A DNA stretch of 64,000 nt from Janthinobacterium saanense (GTDB taxonomy: Bacteria > Pseudomonadota > Gammaproteobacteria > Burkholderiales > Burkholderiaceae_D): the NCBI RefSeq assembly GCF_014200675.1, contig NZ_JACHCI010000009.1:62001-126000 (forward strand), in the 5' to 3' direction. Position numbers and translations under genes: made by a program. The notes under the pieces were generated by a model, which saw nothing but the letters and a program-made list of their open reading frames with translations, was not told the DNA's origin and ran no database searches. This document shows, one piece after another, positions 25,860-36,470 of the stretch (its first letter is position 1; every line of letters begins with the position of its first letter).

Positions 25860-27227
25860 TTAGCGCGAAGCGATTGCCGTGTCGCTAGGACGCAGCAGGG
25901 TGAAGCGGTGCATCATGTCGTTGGACACCAGGCGGAAGCGCGACAGCTCGGCTGGCGTCAATGGCGCTTGCGCCAGTACGCTCACTTTGCTTGGGTCTTG
26001 TGCTGCGCCGCCGACGCGGAATTCATAGTGCAAGTGGGCGCCCGTCGACCAGCCGGTGGTGCCGACATAACCGATCACATCGCCCTGGCTGACTTTCTGG
26101 CCTTTTTTCAGGCCGGCAGCGAAGCGGCTCATGTGGGCGTAGGCGGTGCTGTAGTTGGCCCAGTGTTTCAGGACGACGATGTTGCCATAGCCATTTTGCA
26201 TGCCCACCGAGTCGACTACGCCATCGCCGGAGGCGTGGATAGGCGTACCCGTTGCTGCGGCGAAATCGATACCCTTGTGCTGTTTCCAGTTGCCGGAAAT
26301 CGGATGCACGCGCATCGAGAAGCCGGACGAGATACGGGAAAACTGCAGTGGGGATTTCAAAAAGGCTTTTTTGAGGGACTTGCCGTCGAAGCTGTAGTAA
26401 CCGCCGCCTTGCTTGCTGGCCGGGTCTTCGAACCATACGGATTGATAGGTCTTGCCGCGGTTGGTGAATTCACCGGCCAGGATACGGCCTGCGCGGACGA
26501 ATTCGCCATCTTGCCAGAACGTTTCATAGACCACGTTAAAGCTGTCGCCGCGTTTCACATCGGAACGGAAGTCGATATTGGTCGAGAACATATCCACGAT
26601 TTGCGCGGAAATCGTGTCTGGCAGACGGGTACCGTCCAGGCTGGAATCGATGGCGGCAAACAGGGTGGAATTGATCTTGCGGGCATGCATTTCAACGCGG
26701 CGTTCCAGCTGGGCTGGCACTTCCGAGGCCACGAACTTGTCACCTTTGCGGGTGATCAGGATGTTCTTGACCGATTTGTCGGTGCTGTCGACGAGCGTGG
26801 CGCGTAGCCAGTTCAGTTCACCGTTTTCGGCCGTCTGCGCTTGCACGCGTTTGCCCGTTTTCAGCAACATCACGCCGCGCGCAACCTTGTCGGACTTGAT
26901 GAAATTGGTGGCCGCTGCATCATCCACGCCCAGACGTGTCAGCAAAGTCGCGAGCGTATCGCCAGCGCGGACTTTTTCTTCGTGCGTGAAATTCTGGTCT
27001 ACCTGCTCCATCGCGGAAATTTGCGCGCTCAGGTCGGGCATTTCCAGGTTCTCGGCGATCGACTTGACCGGCAGGTCGGACGCGTCGGGCGCCATGGGCG
27101 ACACAGCGACGGCGCCGAAGGCGACTACGGTGAGCAGCACCGCAGAGACGCCGATAATGCGTGCTTTGCGGGTCGTCGTCAGCTGTGTGTACAGGCGCGA
27201 GCCTGTGATTTTATGTATAGGGTTCAT
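25860..27227 (-). CDS. mepM: M23 (LytM) family cell-wall endopeptidase
   Basis: 455-residue murein endopeptidase with one N-terminal membrane helix (about residues 23-45). Next comes a LysM/OapA-like region with EKVRAGDTLATLLTRLGV, then a C-terminal M23 domain. The zinc motifs are visible: HKGIDFAAATGTP, then GAHLHYEF near residue 410. It should cleave peptidoglycan cross-links in the periplasm during growth. The symbol is given on architecture and synteny; E. coli MepM is the closest characterised type. It is divergent from tyrS. Confidence 0.88.
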   Translation of the reverse strand: MNPIHKITGSRLYTQLTTTRKARIIGVSAVLLTVVAFGAVAVSPMAPDASDLPVKSIAENLEMPDLSAQISAMEQVDQNFTHEEKVRAGDTLATLLTRLGVDDAAATNFIKSDKVARGVMLLKTGKRVQAQTAENGELNWLRATLVDSTDKSVKNILITRKGDKFVASEVPAQLERRVEMHARKINSTLFAAIDSSLDGTRLPDTISAQIVDMFSTNIDFRSDVKRGDSFNVVYETFWQDGEFVRAGRILAGEFTNRGKTYQSVWFEDPASKQGGGYYSFDGKSLKKAFLKSPLQFSRISSGFSMRVHPISGNWKQHKGIDFAAATGTPIHASGDGVVDSVGMQNGYGNIVVLKHWANYSTAYAHMSRFAAGLKKGQKVSQGDVIGYVGTTGWSTGAHLHYEFRVGGAAQDPSKVSVLAQAPLTPAELSRFRLVSNDMMHRFTLLRPSDTAIASR

Positions 27228-27378
27228 GCAATCAGTTAAAATTTGCCTTTGAACGATGCCCGAACTAGCGCTCTTTATTGTTATTTTGTTTCGTTTTCAT
27301 ACGGCAAGATTGATGGGATCGGGCATTATAACAAACTCCGCAAACCAACTACCATTTTGAGATTTACTGTCAAATTTT
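27228..27378. promoter_or_regulatory. divergent promoter region mepM / tyrS
   Basis: 151 bp, AT-rich, with no gene. For tyrS a TATAAC lies at about 27327. For the minus-strand gene, TAAAATT-like boxes lie close to its start. No T-box is expected in this lineage and none is seen. Confidence 0.4.
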
Positions 27379-28644
27379 ATGGAAATCAACACCACCGCAT
27401 CGCCTGCCAAGGCTAACGCAACGCAAGCGCCACTTGTGCTGTCGGACAGAGTACAAGAAGCCCTCGCGATTACCAAGCGTGGCGTCGACGAACTCTTGAT
27501 CGAAAGCGAATTTGCGCAAAAATTAGCCCGCTCCGAACAGACTGGCGTGCCACTGCGCATCAAACTGGGCCTGGACCCCACCGCACCCGATTTGCACCTG
27601 GGTCACACTGTGGTACTGAACAAGATGCGCCAGCTGCAAAACCTCGGCCATCAAGTCATTTTCCTGATCGGTGACTTCACCTCGATGATCGGCGACCCAT
27701 CGGGCCGCAACGTCACGCGTCCACCGTTGACAAAAGAACAGATCGAGATTAACGCGATGACGTACTTTGCGCAAGCATCTTTGGTGCTGGACGCGAGCAA
27801 GACGGAAATTCGCTATAACTCGGAATGGTGCGATCCGCTGGGCGCGCGCGGCATCATCCAGCTCGCTTCGCACTACACGGTGGCGCGCATGATCGAACGC
27901 GACGACTTCACCAAGCGCTTCCAGGGCGGCGTGCCGATTTCCGTGCATGAATTCCTCTACCCGCTGATGCAGGGCTACGATTCGGTGGCCCTGAAGTCGG
28001 ACCTGGAACTGGGCGGCACCGACCAGAAGTTCAACCTGCTGGTGGGCCGAGAACTGCAAAAGCAGTACGGCCAGGAACAGCAATGCATCCTGACCATGCC
28101 GCTGCTCGAAGGCCTGGACGGCGTCGAGAAAATGTCGAAGTCCAAGAATAACTACATTGGCATCACCGAACCGGGCAACACCATGTTCGCCAAGCTGATG
28201 AGTATTTCCGACGTCATGATGTGGCGCTACTACGAGCTGCTGTCGTGGCGTTCGATCGCCGAACTGGCTCAGCTGAAACGCGAAGTGGAAGAAGGGCGTA
28301 ACCCGCGCGATGCAAAAGTGGCTCTGGCGCAAGAAATCGTCGCCCGTTTCCACTCGCAGCAAGCCGCCGAAGATGCGCTGGCCGACTTCGTCAACCGCTC
28401 GAAAGGCGGCATCCCTGACGACGTGCCGGAAGTGAGCCTGGCTGGTGGTCCGCTGGCCATCGCGCAATTGCTCAAGCAATCGGGTCTGTGCCCATCGGTC
28501 TCGGAAGCGGCGCGCATGATAGACCAGGGCGGCGTGCGCATCGACGGCACTGCCATCAGCGACAAGGCTCTGAAGGTGGAAAATGGCGTGTTCGTGCTGC
28601 AAGTTGGCAAGCGCAAGTTTGCGCGCATTACTTTGACGGCATGA
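27379..28644 (+). CDS. tyrS: tyrosyl-tRNA synthetase
   Basis: 421-residue class I synthetase that charges tRNA-Tyr. The HIGH-type motif is HLGH (DLHLGHTVV) and the KMSKS motif is [11 protein letters not shown]-terminal S4 RNA-binding domain covers about residues 355-415. It belongs to the KMSKS-containing TyrRS subfamily common in betaproteobacteria. Its TGA overlaps the ATG of dtd (ATGA), so translation is coupled with the proofreading enzyme for D-tyrosine. Confidence 0.96.
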   Translation: MEINTTASPAKANATQAPLVLSDRVQEALAITKRGVDELLIESEFAQKLARSEQTGVPLRIKLGLDPTAPDLHLGHTVVLNKMRQLQNLGHQVIFLIGDFTSMIGDPSGRNVTRPPLTKEQIEINAMTYFAQASLVLDASKTEIRYNSEWCDPLGARGIIQLASHYTVARMIERDDFTKRFQGGVPISVHEFLYPLMQGYDSVALKSDLELGGTDQKFNLLVGRELQKQYGQEQQCILTMPLLEGLDGVEKMSKSKNNYIGITEPGNTMFAKLMSISDVMMWRYYELLSWRSIAELAQLKREVEEGRNPRDAKVALAQEIVARFHSQQAAEDALADFVNRSKGGIPDDVPEVSLAGGPLAIAQLLKQSGLCPSVSEAARMIDQGGVRIDGTAISDKALKVENGVFVLQVGKRKFARITLTA

Positions 28645-29102
28645 TCGCGCTGCTGCAAAGAGTTACGCAAGCCAAGGTGGTGGTCGATGGCGCCACCATC
28701 GGCGCCATCGATGCCGGCCTGATGGTGCTGCTGTGCGCGGAGCGGGGCGATACGGAAAAAGACGCCGACGCCCTGCTGACCAAATTACTGGCCTACCGCG
28801 TGTTTTCCGACGCGGCCGGCAAGATGAACCTCAGCGTGACGGACGTGGCCGGCGGCTTGCTGCTGGTGCCCCAGTTCACGCTGGCCGCCGACACCAAGTC
28901 CGGTTCGCGGCCATCGTTTACGCCAGCGGCCGCCCCGCAGGACGGCTTGCGCCTGTTTGAACATGTCGTGCGCCAGGCGCGCAGCCGTCATGCGACAGTA
29001 GAGACCGGACAGTTTGGTGCCGATATGCAAGTATCGCTGACCAATGATGGTCCAGTGACCTTCTGGTTGCAAATGGGTGCCAAGCAAGCTGCTGGCAAAT
29101 AA
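28641..29102 (+). CDS. dtd: D-aminoacyl-tRNA deacylase
   Basis: 153-residue enzyme that removes D-amino acids (D-Tyr and others) from tRNA. Characteristic motifs are [12 protein letters not shown] and the C-terminal GPVTFWLQ, matching the cross-subunit Gly-cisPro proofreading element. Start at 28641 overlaps the tyrS stop; the longer frame is inside tyrS. The adjacency to tyrS makes functional sense, since TyrRS mischarges D-Tyr. Confidence 0.95.
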   Translation: MIALLQRVTQAKVVVDGATIGAIDAGLMVLLCAERGDTEKDADALLTKLLAYRVFSDAAGKMNLSVTDVAGGLLLVPQFTLAADTKSGSRPSFTPAAAPQDGLRLFEHVVRQARSRHATVETGQFGADMQVSLTNDGPVTFWLQMGAKQAAGK

Positions 29103-29125
29103 TAAAAAAACAGGGAGATGGGCAG

Positions 29126-29788
29126 ATGAAATTGCGGAGCGAAACTTTTCGTGATGGTGGCCTGATGCCAGCCGAGTACGCATTTGCCGAGATCGACCCG
29201 GTCAACCGCGTGCGCCTGGCGGGCAACCGCAATCCACATCTGGCCTGGGATGAGGTGCCGAACGGCACCGAGTCGCTGGCCTTGTTCTGCTTTGATCCCG
29301 ATGCGCCGCAAGACGCCAGCCTGGCCAACCGTGCCGATAGCACTTTGCCCTTGATGGCGCCGCGCAGGGATTTTTTTCACTGGAGCTTGCTCGATATCCC
29401 GCTGGCAATAGACGTCATCGATGCGGGGCAGTTTTCCAGCGGCGTCACGGCGCGTGGCAAGCAGGCTGCCAGCGTGTCCTGGCTCGATGGCAGCGGCCCC
29501 TATCAATTACGTCAGGGCATCAACGACTACAGCTTGTGGTTTGCCGGCGACCCTGCCATGGCAGGGGATTATCATGGCTACGATGGACCGTGTCCGCCGT
29601 GGAATGATGAACGTTTGCACCACTACATCTTCCGCCTGTATGCACTGGACGTGCCGCAACTGGCCTTGCCTGAGCGTTTCACGGCGCGCGATGCGCATGA
29701 CGCCATCTATGGCCATGTCATCGATGAGGCGCAGCTGGTCGCCGCCTACTCGCTCAATCCCGCCGTGGCCGCTACCCTCAAAAAATAA
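29126..29788 (+). CDS. YbhB/YbcL family (PEBP-like) protein
   Basis: 220-residue phosphatidylethanolamine-binding-protein fold, without a signal peptide. The ligand-site motif DPDAPQD and the later GP.PP...HHYIFRLYALD pattern are typical. Family members are poorly understood; YbhB can affect signalling or bind anionic ligands. It sits 23 bp after dtd and 6 bp before a histidine phosphatase gene, so the three probably form an operon with tyrS. Confidence 0.88.
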   Translation: MKLRSETFRDGGLMPAEYAFAEIDPVNRVRLAGNRNPHLAWDEVPNGTESLALFCFDPDAPQDASLANRADSTLPLMAPRRDFFHWSLLDIPLAIDVIDAGQFSSGVTARGKQAASVSWLDGSGPYQLRQGINDYSLWFAGDPAMAGDYHGYDGPCPPWNDERLHHYIFRLYALDVPQLALPERFTARDAHDAIYGHVIDEAQLVAAYSLNPAVAATLKK

Positions 29789-29794
29789 GACTTT

Positions 29795-30439
29795 ATGACC
29801 ACCACGATTTTATTGATACGCCATGGCGAAACGGCCTGGAATGCGGAACGCCGCCTGCAGGGCCATATCGACATCGCCCTGAATCCGGCGGGGCTGGCGC
29901 AAGCGGCCGCGCTGGGCCAGGCGCTGGCGGGCGAGCCACTGGCAGCCGTGATCGCCAGCGACTTGTCGCGCGCGCAGCAAACGGCGCAAGCCATTGCCGG
30001 CTTGCAAGACTTGCCCGTGCAGACGGACGCGCTGCTGCGCGAACGTTGTTATGGCGCTTTCGAAGGCTTGCTGTATGCCGATATCGCCGCGCGCTACCCG
30101 CATGAATATGCGCAATGGCAGGCGCGCCAGATCGATGCCGTGATGCCGTCGGGCGAGCGCCAGGCCGAGAGTTTTCGCCAGTTCTATGGACGCAGCACGG
30201 AGGCCATCGCCGAATGGGCCCAGCGTTACAAGGGCCAGACCATCGCCATCGTGGCGCATGGTGGCGTGCTGGAATGCGCCTACCGGGCCGCAGTCGGCAT
30301 GTCGCTCGACAGCCCGCGCGACTTCCAGGTAAAAAATGCCAGCGTGAACCGTTTTTCATATGCCGATGGACAATGGCATCTGCTGCATTGGGGCGATGTC
30401 GAGCATTTGCACATGCCCGCGATGGACGAATTGGGCTAA
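29795..30439 (+). CDS. histidine phosphatase family protein (GpmB/CobC-like)
   Basis: 214-residue phosphoglycerate-mutase-fold phosphatase. The catalytic motif LIRHGETAWN gives His10. The second catalytic His is in IVAHGGVLE near residue 155. It could be a general phosphatase or alpha-ribazole phosphatase; no cobalamin gene is nearby, so no symbol is given. It is the last gene of the tyrS-dtd group before the dusB promoter. Confidence 0.88.
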   Translation: MTTTILLIRHGETAWNAERRLQGHIDIALNPAGLAQAAALGQALAGEPLAAVIASDLSRAQQTAQAIAGLQDLPVQTDALLRERCYGAFEGLLYADIAARYPHEYAQWQARQIDAVMPSGERQAESFRQFYGRSTEAIAEWAQRYKGQTIAIVAHGGVLECAYRAAVGMSLDSPRDFQVKNASVNRFSYADGQWHLLHWGDVEHLHMPAMDELG

Positions 30440-30538
30440 GGTTGCAAGCGGCTGTTTTGCTGCTTTGCACAAGATGTTTTCTGCCCTGACGCACTGTGCC
30501 ATGAAAAATAGTGCTTATTATTTAGGCAGATAATCGGT

Positions 30539-30544
30539 TAAAAT
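30539..30544 (+). promoter_or_regulatory. probable -10 box of dusB-fis
   Basis: TAAAAT, 33 bp before the GTG start of dusB, in an AT-rich patch (30510-30550). The -35 element is unclear. Confidence 0.35.
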
Positions 30545-30577
30545 AGCAGGTTCCTCCGTCCCCTTCAGGTTCCCTCA

Positions 30578-31618
30578 GTGCAAATCGGCCCTCACATTCT
30601 GCGTAACAATGTTTTCGTCGCTCCCATGGCGGGCGTGACGGATAGGCCATTTCGCCAGTTGTGCAAGCAGTTGGGCGCAGGGTATGCCGTGTCGGAGATG
30701 GCGGCGTCGAATCCACGTCTATGGGCGACGGAAAAAAGTTCGCGCCGTACCGACCATGACGGTGAGATGGAACCGAAAGCCGTACAGATCGCCGGCGCCG
30801 ATCCGCAAGACCTGGCCGATTGCGCCAAATTCAATGTGGACCGTGGCGCGCAGATCATCGACATCAATATGGGTTGCCCCGTGAAAAAGGTCTGCAACAG
30901 CTGGTGCGGTTCGGCCCTGTTGCAAAATGAAAGCCTGGTAGAGAAGATCTTGCATGCGGTGGTCAATGCCGTCGATGTGCCCGTCACCTTGAAATTTCGC
31001 ACGGGCTGGAACCGTGAAAACAAGAATGCCCTGAATATCGCCCGCATCGCCGAACAGGCCGGCATCCAGATGCTGACCCTGCATGGCCGCACGCGGGCCG
31101 ATGGCTACAAGGGCGACGCCGAGTATGACACCATCGCCGCCGTGAAAGCGTCGGTGGCCATCCCGGTGGTGGCCAATGGCGATATCACCAGTCCGCAAAA
31201 GGCCCGCTTTGTGCTGGATCAAACGGGAGCGGACGCCGTCATGATAGGCCGCGCGGCGCAGGGCCGGCCGTGGATCTGCCGCGAGATCGACCATTTTTTG
31301 CGCACCGGCACTTTGCTGCCGGCGCCATATGTGGATGAAGTACGCACCCTGATGGATGAGCATTTGCGCGCCCATTATGCGTTTTATGGTGAATTCCTCG
31401 GCGTGCGCACGGCGCGCAAGCATATCGGCTGGTATGTGAAAGACCTGGAGGGCGGCGAGGAGTTCCGGCAGCAAATGAATTTGCTGGAGTCGACGGACGC
31501 GCAGTTGCTGGCTGTCGATCAATTTTTTGAGTCGCAATGGAAATTTGGCGAACGGTTACAATACCGCCTCTCCGAAGTTGGCGATAGCGGTTTGATAGAG
31601 GCCGCCGCCGCAGTATAA
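30578..31618 (+). CDS. dusB: tRNA-dihydrouridine synthase B
   Basis: 346-residue flavoenzyme that reduces uridine in the tRNA D-loop. It starts with GTG: VQIGPHILRNNVFVAPMAGVTD is the family N-terminus. The catalytic Cys lies in NMGCPVKKVC and the FMN phosphate-binding GDI and IGRAAQGRPW motifs follow. dusB upstream of fis is the standard gammaproteobacterial and betaproteobacterial order. The gene is followed by a 115-bp gap and then fis. Confidence 0.95.
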   Translation: MQIGPHILRNNVFVAPMAGVTDRPFRQLCKQLGAGYAVSEMAASNPRLWATEKSSRRTDHDGEMEPKAVQIAGADPQDLADCAKFNVDRGAQIIDINMGCPVKKVCNSWCGSALLQNESLVEKILHAVVNAVDVPVTLKFRTGWNRENKNALNIARIAEQAGIQMLTLHGRTRADGYKGDAEYDTIAAVKASVAIPVVANGDITSPQKARFVLDQTGADAVMIGRAAQGRPWICREIDHFLRTGTLLPAPYVDEVRTLMDEHLRAHYAFYGEFLGVRTARKHIGWYVKDLEGGEEFRQQMNLLESTDAQLLAVDQFFESQWKFGERLQYRLSEVGDSGLIEAAAAV

Positions 31619-31733
31619 GAAAACAAGACAGGAAGATAAGATAGAACCAGGGCGTACGCCTCGCGTTACGCGGATGATGACGTCAATGATATGACAGCAT
31701 CACGACAAATTAATTAGCCGGTTGAACAGCAAA

Positions 31734-31967
31734 ATGAGCAAAGAAAGCATTCAGGAAGTCGTACAGAAAAGTCTAGAAGATTACTTCAATGACCTGGGCG
31801 AACAGCAAGCATCGAATATCTATGACATGGTCGTGTTGACCGTGGAAAAGCCCATCCTGGAAGTCGTGATGACACGCGCCGATGGCAACCAGTCGCATGC
31901 CGCGCAAATGCTGGGCATTAACCGCAATACGCTGCGCAAGAAATTGCAGGAGCACGGTTTGCTGTAA
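31734..31967 (+). CDS. fis: Fis-type nucleoid protein / DNA-binding regulator
   Basis: 77-residue protein. The C-terminal helix-turn-helix GNQSHAAQMLGINRNTLRKKLQEHGLL is almost the canonical Fis sequence. Fis bends DNA and controls rRNA and many growth-phase genes. The start ATG at 31734 (MSKESIQEV) matches the family length; a TTG four codons upstream is possible. No strong Shine-Dalgarno is visible. It lies in the dusB-fis-purH order. Confidence 0.94.
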   Translation: MSKESIQEVVQKSLEDYFNDLGEQQASNIYDMVVLTVEKPILEVVMTRADGNQSHAAQMLGINRNTLRKKLQEHGLL

Positions 31968-32064
31968 TGCCGGCTTGCAAGTGATGCCAAGCTTTGAATC
32001 CGCCGCAGCGGCCTGAATGGGTCCTGCGCATTCGCCAAGAACACTTAACCACCTAGCCTCAGCC

Positions 32065-33651
32065 ATGATCAAACAAGCTCTCATTTCCGTTTCCGACAAG
32101 ACCGGCGTTCTCGATTTCGCGCGCGCCCTGTCCGCCCTCGGCGTCAACATCCTGTCGACCGGTGGCACCGCCAAATTGTTGGCAGACAACGGTGTTCCCG
32201 TGACGGAAGTCGCCGACTACACGGGTTTCCCCGAGATGCTCGATGGCCGCGTAAAAACCCTGCACCCGAAAGTGCATGGCGGTATTCTGGCGCGCCGCGA
32301 TTTCCCTGAGCATATGTCGAAACTGGTCGAGCACGATATGCCGACCATCGACATGGTGGTGGTCAATCTCTACCCCTTCCAGGCTACCGTGGCCAAGGAT
32401 ACGTGCACCCTGGAAGACGCGATCGAGAACATCGATATCGGCGGCCCGACCATGCTGCGCTCGGCAGCCAAGAACCACAAGGACGTGGTCGTGATCTGCG
32501 ATCCATCGGATTACGATGTGGTGCTGGCGGAAATCAAGGCGGCTGACGGTGCAGTGGGAACGGTCAGCTATGACACCCGTTTCATGCTGGCGAAAAAAGT
32601 CTTTGCGCACACGGCGCAATACGATGGCGCCATCACCAATTACCTGACCAGCCTGGGCCCGACCAAGGTGCACGCCGAGCGCGGCGCTTATCCGCAAACC
32701 CTGAACGTGGCGTTTGAAAAAGTGCAAGACATGCGCTACGGCGAAAACCCGCACCAGAGCGCTGCTTTCTACCGCGACCTGGTCACGACCGAAGGCGCGC
32801 TGGCCAACTACCGCCAGTTGCAAGGCAAGGAATTGTCGTACAACAATATCGCTGACGCTGATGCAGCCTGGGAATGCGTGAAGAGCCTGGGTGGTTTCGA
32901 GCAAAGCGCGGCCTGCGTGATCGTCAAGCACGCCAACCCATGCGGCGTGGCCTTGGGCAAGAATGCAGCGGAAGCCTATGCGCGCGCCCTGCAAACGGAC
33001 CCGACCTCGGCTTTCGGCGGCATCATCGCCTTCAATACCGAACTCGACGGCGCCACCGCTGGCGAGATCGCCAAGCTGTTCGTGGAAGTGCTGATCGCTC
33101 CATCGTTTTCACAGGAAGCGAAACAGATTCTGTCGAGTAAGCAAAACGTGCGCATGCTGGAAATCCCATTGGGTTCCGGCATCAATGCCATGGACTTCAA
33201 GCGCGTGGGCGGCGGTTTGCTGGTGCAGGCGCCGGACGCGAAAAACGTGGCCATCGGCGACTTGCGCGTGGTGACCAAGCTGCAACCGACGCAACAGCAA
33301 TTGCAAGACCTGATGTTTGCCTGGAAAGTAGCGAAATTCGTCAAATCGAACGCCATCGTCTTCTGCGGCAATAACATGACCCTGGGCGTGGGCGCAGGCC
33401 AGATGAGCCGTATCGACTCGGCCCGCATCGCCTCGATCAAGGCGCAAAACGCCGGCTTGTCGCTGGCCGGCTCGGTGGTAGCGTCGGACGCCTTCTTCCC
33501 CTTCCGCGACGGCCTCGACGTGGTGGTCGATGCCGGTGCGACCTGCGTCATCCATCCGGGCGGCTCGATGCGCGACCAGGAAGTGATCGATGCAGCCGAT
33601 GAGCGCGGCGTGGTGATGTTGCTCACGGGTACGCGCCACTTCCGTCATTAA
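32065..33651 (+). CDS. purH: bifunctional AICAR formyltransferase / IMP cyclohydrolase
   Basis: 528-residue enzyme for the last two steps of IMP synthesis. The N-terminal MGS-like cyclohydrolase domain (about 1-195) opens with [18 protein letters not shown]. The AICAR transformylase domain follows, with VKHANPCG and the C-terminal [14 protein letters not shown]. The start at 32065 (MIKQALIS) is chosen because the longer frame adds only intergenic sequence. It follows fis by 97 bp and precedes ruvC after a strong hairpin. Confidence 0.96.
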   Translation: MIKQALISVSDKTGVLDFARALSALGVNILSTGGTAKLLADNGVPVTEVADYTGFPEMLDGRVKTLHPKVHGGILARRDFPEHMSKLVEHDMPTIDMVVVNLYPFQATVAKDTCTLEDAIENIDIGGPTMLRSAAKNHKDVVVICDPSDYDVVLAEIKAADGAVGTVSYDTRFMLAKKVFAHTAQYDGAITNYLTSLGPTKVHAERGAYPQTLNVAFEKVQDMRYGENPHQSAAFYRDLVTTEGALANYRQLQGKELSYNNIADADAAWECVKSLGGFEQSAACVIVKHANPCGVALGKNAAEAYARALQTDPTSAFGGIIAFNTELDGATAGEIAKLFVEVLIAPSFSQEAKQILSSKQNVRMLEIPLGSGINAMDFKRVGGGLLVQAPDAKNVAIGDLRVVTKLQPTQQQLQDLMFAWKVAKFVKSNAIVFCGNNMTLGVGAGQMSRIDSARIASIKAQNAGLSLAGSVVASDAFFPFRDGLDVVVDAGATCVIHPGGSMRDQEVIDAADERGVVMLLTGTRHFRH

Positions 33652-33678
33652 GATAGTCCTACCCCAAGCAACAAATTT

Positions 33679-33712
33679 GCGGCAGGCACCGGTTTCCACC
33701 GGTGCCTGCCGT
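33679..33712 (+). terminator. very stable hairpin between purH and ruvC
   Basis: 13-bp perfect stem GGCAGGCACCGGT / ACCGGTGCCTGCC with TTCC loop, extendable by one or two pairs. It lies 30 bp after the purH stop. The bases after it (GTATTCATTAT) are not a T run, so termination may be partial. Confidence 0.5.
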
Positions 33713-33718
33713 ATTCAT

Positions 33719-33724
33719 TATAGA
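33719..33724 (+). promoter_or_regulatory. possible -10 box of ruvC
   Basis: TATAGA, immediately after the purH hairpin and only 8 bp before the ruvC ATG at 33733. If used, the ruvC transcript would be almost leaderless. Confidence 0.35.
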
Positions 33725-33732
33725 ATCTGGCG

Positions 33733-34272
33733 ATGATTATTCTCGGCATCGATCCTGGCCTGCGCACCACGGGCTTCGGGGTCATCGAAAAACTCGGCAA
33801 CAAGCTGCGCTATATCGCGTCGGGTACCGTCAAGACGGCGTCCGAGGGCGAATTGCCGCCGCGTTTGAAGATCATCCTGCAGGGCGTGAGCGAAATTGTG
33901 CGCACTTATCAGCCCGATTGCGCCGCCATCGAAAAAGTTTTCGTCAACGTCAATCCCCAATCGACCTTGCTGCTGGGCCAGGCGCGCGGCGCCGCCATCT
34001 GCGCGCTGGTCCATGCGGATTTATCGGTGGCCGAATACACGGCGCTGCAAGTAAAACAAGCCGTTACGGGCCATGGCAAGGCTGCCAAGGAACAAGTACA
34101 GGATATGGTTGCGCGGCTGCTGACACTGCCCGGCTTGCCCGGCAGCGATGCGGCCGATGCGCTGGGCGTGGCCATTTGCCACGCCAACAGCGTCGACGCG
34201 CTGGCCATGCTGAGTACGGTGGCGCCCCAATTGCAGGGTTTGCGCATGAAGCGCGGCCGTTTAGTTGGATAA
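33733..34272 (+). CDS. ruvC: Holliday junction resolvase RuvC
   Basis: 179-residue RNase-H-fold nuclease that cuts Holliday junctions. The first catalytic Asp is in [14 protein letters not shown], later acidic residues are in AAIEKVFVN and in [13 protein letters not shown]. Family length is about 175-180. It leads the ruvCAB cluster, with ruvA 36 bp downstream. Confidence 0.97.
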   Translation: MIILGIDPGLRTTGFGVIEKLGNKLRYIASGTVKTASEGELPPRLKIILQGVSEIVRTYQPDCAAIEKVFVNVNPQSTLLLGQARGAAICALVHADLSVAEYTALQVKQAVTGHGKAAKEQVQDMVARLLTLPGLPGSDAADALGVAICHANSVDALAMLSTVAPQLQGLRMKRGRLVG

Positions 34273-34308
34273 AATAATACTAATCTCATCATTATTTAGG
34301 AACACCTC

Positions 34309-34887
34309 ATGATAGGCCGTCTCTCCGGTACTTTGCTTGAAAAAAATCCGCCACAATTGCTGGTCGATTGCCAGGGCGTCGGCTACGAAGTCGATGTGCC
34401 GATGAGCACGTTCTACAATCTGCCCAATGTGGGCGAAAAAGTGATTTTGTTCACGCACCAGGCCATCCGCGAAGATGCGCATTTGCTGTTTGGTTTTGGC
34501 AATGCGGCCGAGCGCGCCGTGTTCCGCCAGTTGATCAAGATCACGGGTGTGGGCGCGCGCATGGCCTTGTCGATACTGTCCGGCATGACGATTGCGGACC
34601 TGGCGCAAGCGATTACCTTGCAAGACTCGGGCCGCCTGGTAAGAGTGCCCGGTATCGGCAAGAAGACGGCTGAGCGTTTGCTGCTGGAACTGAAGGGCAA
34701 GATCGGTGCGGATCTGGGCCCGCTCGGTGCGCACGCTGCGCCGGATGCGCAGTCCGATATCCTCAACGCATTGTTGGCGCTCGGCTACTCGGACAAGGAA
34801 GCGCTGGCGGCCGTGAAAAACGTGCCGGCGAGCACCGGTGTCTCGGACGGCATCAAACTGGCGCTGAAAGCGCTGTCGAAAGGCTAG
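34309..34887 (+). CDS. ruvA: Holliday junction branch migration protein RuvA
   Basis: 192-residue junction-binding subunit. [12 protein letters not shown] is the conserved start, helix-hairpin-helix motifs are seen in [15 protein letters not shown] and [17 protein letters not shown], and domain III (about 145-190) that contacts RuvB is present. ruvB follows after 7 bp. Confidence 0.97.
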   Translation: MIGRLSGTLLEKNPPQLLVDCQGVGYEVDVPMSTFYNLPNVGEKVILFTHQAIREDAHLLFGFGNAAERAVFRQLIKITGVGARMALSILSGMTIADLAQAITLQDSGRLVRVPGIGKKTAERLLLELKGKIGADLGPLGAHAAPDAQSDILNALLALGYSDKEALAAVKNVPASTGVSDGIKLALKALSKG

Positions 34888-34894
34888 GGCAAGC

Positions 34895-35950
34895 ATGAGC
34901 ATCCAGACTGATATTTTCACGGAACAGCGCATCATCGATGCGGCGCCCATTTCGCATAACGAAGAGGCGATCGAACGGGCCCTGCGGCCCAAGCAGCTCG
35001 ATGAGTATGTGGGACAGGAAAAGATCCGCGACCAGCTGGAAATTTTTATCACGGCGGCGCGCCAGCGCAAGGAAGCGCTCGACCATACCTTGCTGTTCGG
35101 CCCGCCTGGCCTGGGCAAGACTACCCTGGCCCACATCATCGCGCGCGAAATGGGTGTCAACCTGCGCCAGACCTCTGGCCCCGTGCTGGAGCGTCCGGGC
35201 GACCTGGCTGCCATCCTGACCAATCTGGAAGCGAACGATGTGCTGTTCATCGACGAGATCCACCGCCTGTCGCCGGTGGTCGAAGAGATTCTGTATCCGG
35301 CGCTGGAAGATTATCAGATTGATATCATGATCGGCGAAGGCCCGGCCGCCCGTTCCGTGAAACTCGATCTGCAGCCGTTTACATTAGTGGGCGCCACCAC
35401 GCGCGCCGGCATGCTGACCAATCCGCTGCGTGACCGCTTCGGCATCGTCGCGCGCCTGGAGTTTTATAACACCAGCGAGCTGACCAAGATCGTCAGCCGC
35501 AGCGCCGCCCTGTTAAAAGCGCCTATCGATGCGGAAGGCGCACACGAAATCGCCCGGCGCGCGCGCGGTACGCCCCGTATCGCCAACCGCCTGCTGCGCC
35601 GCGTGCGCGATTTCGCCGAAGTAAAAAGCAATGGCGAGATCACCAAGCAGGTGGCTGACCGCGCGCTGGCCATGCTCGACGTCGATTCCGTCGGTTTCGA
35701 CGTGATGGACCGCAAGCTGCTGGAAGCCGTGCTGTTCAAGTTTGGCGGCGGCCCGGTTGGCATCGGCAATCTGGCGGCAGCCATCGGCGAAGCAGCCGAC
35801 ACCATCGAAGACGTGCTGGAACCGTATCTGATACAGCAAGGTTTCTTGCAGCGCACGCCGCGTGGCAGGGTCGCCACGCCAGCCGCTTATCTGCACTTTG
35901 GCGTGGCCGCACCGCGCATCGGCCCGAACGGCGAAGCGTGGGAAGTGTGA
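34895..35950 (+). CDS. ruvB: Holliday junction branch migration helicase RuvB
   Basis: 351-residue AAA+ motor. Walker A is GPPGLGKTT and Walker B is [10 protein letters not shown]. The arginine-finger region [18 protein letters not shown] and the C-terminal winged helix ([17 protein letters not shown] type) are intact. It powers branch migration with RuvA. Its stop TGA shares one base with the next ATG. Confidence 0.97.
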   Translation: MSIQTDIFTEQRIIDAAPISHNEEAIERALRPKQLDEYVGQEKIRDQLEIFITAARQRKEALDHTLLFGPPGLGKTTLAHIIAREMGVNLRQTSGPVLERPGDLAAILTNLEANDVLFIDEIHRLSPVVEEILYPALEDYQIDIMIGEGPAARSVKLDLQPFTLVGATTRAGMLTNPLRDRFGIVARLEFYNTSELTKIVSRSAALLKAPIDAEGAHEIARRARGTPRIANRLLRRVRDFAEVKSNGEITKQVADRALAMLDVDSVGFDVMDRKLLEAVLFKFGGGPVGIGNLAAAIGEAADTIEDVLEPYLIQQGFLQRTPRGRVATPAAYLHFGVAAPRIGPNGEAWEV

Positions 35951-36417
35951 TGCCGGGTATGCAGATCTGGGTCGACGCCGACGCCTGTCCGGTCGTCATC
36001 AAGGAGATCCTGTACCGCGTGGCCGACCGGTTGGAACTGTCCGTGACCCTGGTGGCGAACCAGGGTTTGCGCGTGCCGCCGTCGCGCTTTATCCGCACCG
36101 TGCAAGTGCCGTCCGGCGCCGACGTGGCCGACCAGGAAATCGTGCGCCTGCTCAATCCCGGCGACCTGGTAGTCACCGGCGACATTCCGCTGGCGTCCGA
36201 TGTATTGAAGAAGGGCGGCTATGCCCTGAACCCGCGCGGCGAGTTCTATACCAAGGACAATATCGCCCAGCAACTGACCATGCGCGCCTTCATGGAAGAG
36301 CTGCGCAGCGGCGGCGTCGATACGGGCGGGCCGGCCGCGTTCAATCAGTCGGACCGGCAAAGCTTTGCCAACAGCCTGGACCGGCATTTGAGCAAGCACC
36401 ACCGCAAGCTGGCGTAA
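35950..36417 (+). CDS. UPF0178 (YaiI/YqxD) family protein
   Basis: 155-residue protein with the diagnostic start [18 protein letters not shown] after three extra residues, and [11 protein letters not shown]. The fold is PIN-like and a nuclease role has been suggested for the family but not shown. It starts at 35950 overlapping the ruvB stop in TGATG, so it is translated as part of the ruv operon. An alternative start is at 35959. It ends before a strong terminator. Confidence 0.93.
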   Translation: MPGMQIWVDADACPVVIKEILYRVADRLELSVTLVANQGLRVPPSRFIRTVQVPSGADVADQEIVRLLNPGDLVVTGDIPLASDVLKKGGYALNPRGEFYTKDNIAQQLTMRAFMEELRSGGVDTGGPAAFNQSDRQSFANSLDRHLSKHHRKLA

Positions 36418-36427
36418 TCGCCAGGCG

Positions 36428-36456
36428 AAAAAAAACCGGCGCAAGCCGGTTTTTTC
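36428..36456 (+). terminator. Rho-independent terminator of the ruv operon
   Basis: Stem AAAACCGGC / GCCGGTTTT with GCAA tetraloop, continuing TT. The A run on the left makes it work in both directions, also for the converging OmpA-type gene ending at 36471. Confidence 0.9.
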
Positions 36457-36470
36457 ATGCGTAGTTTGAT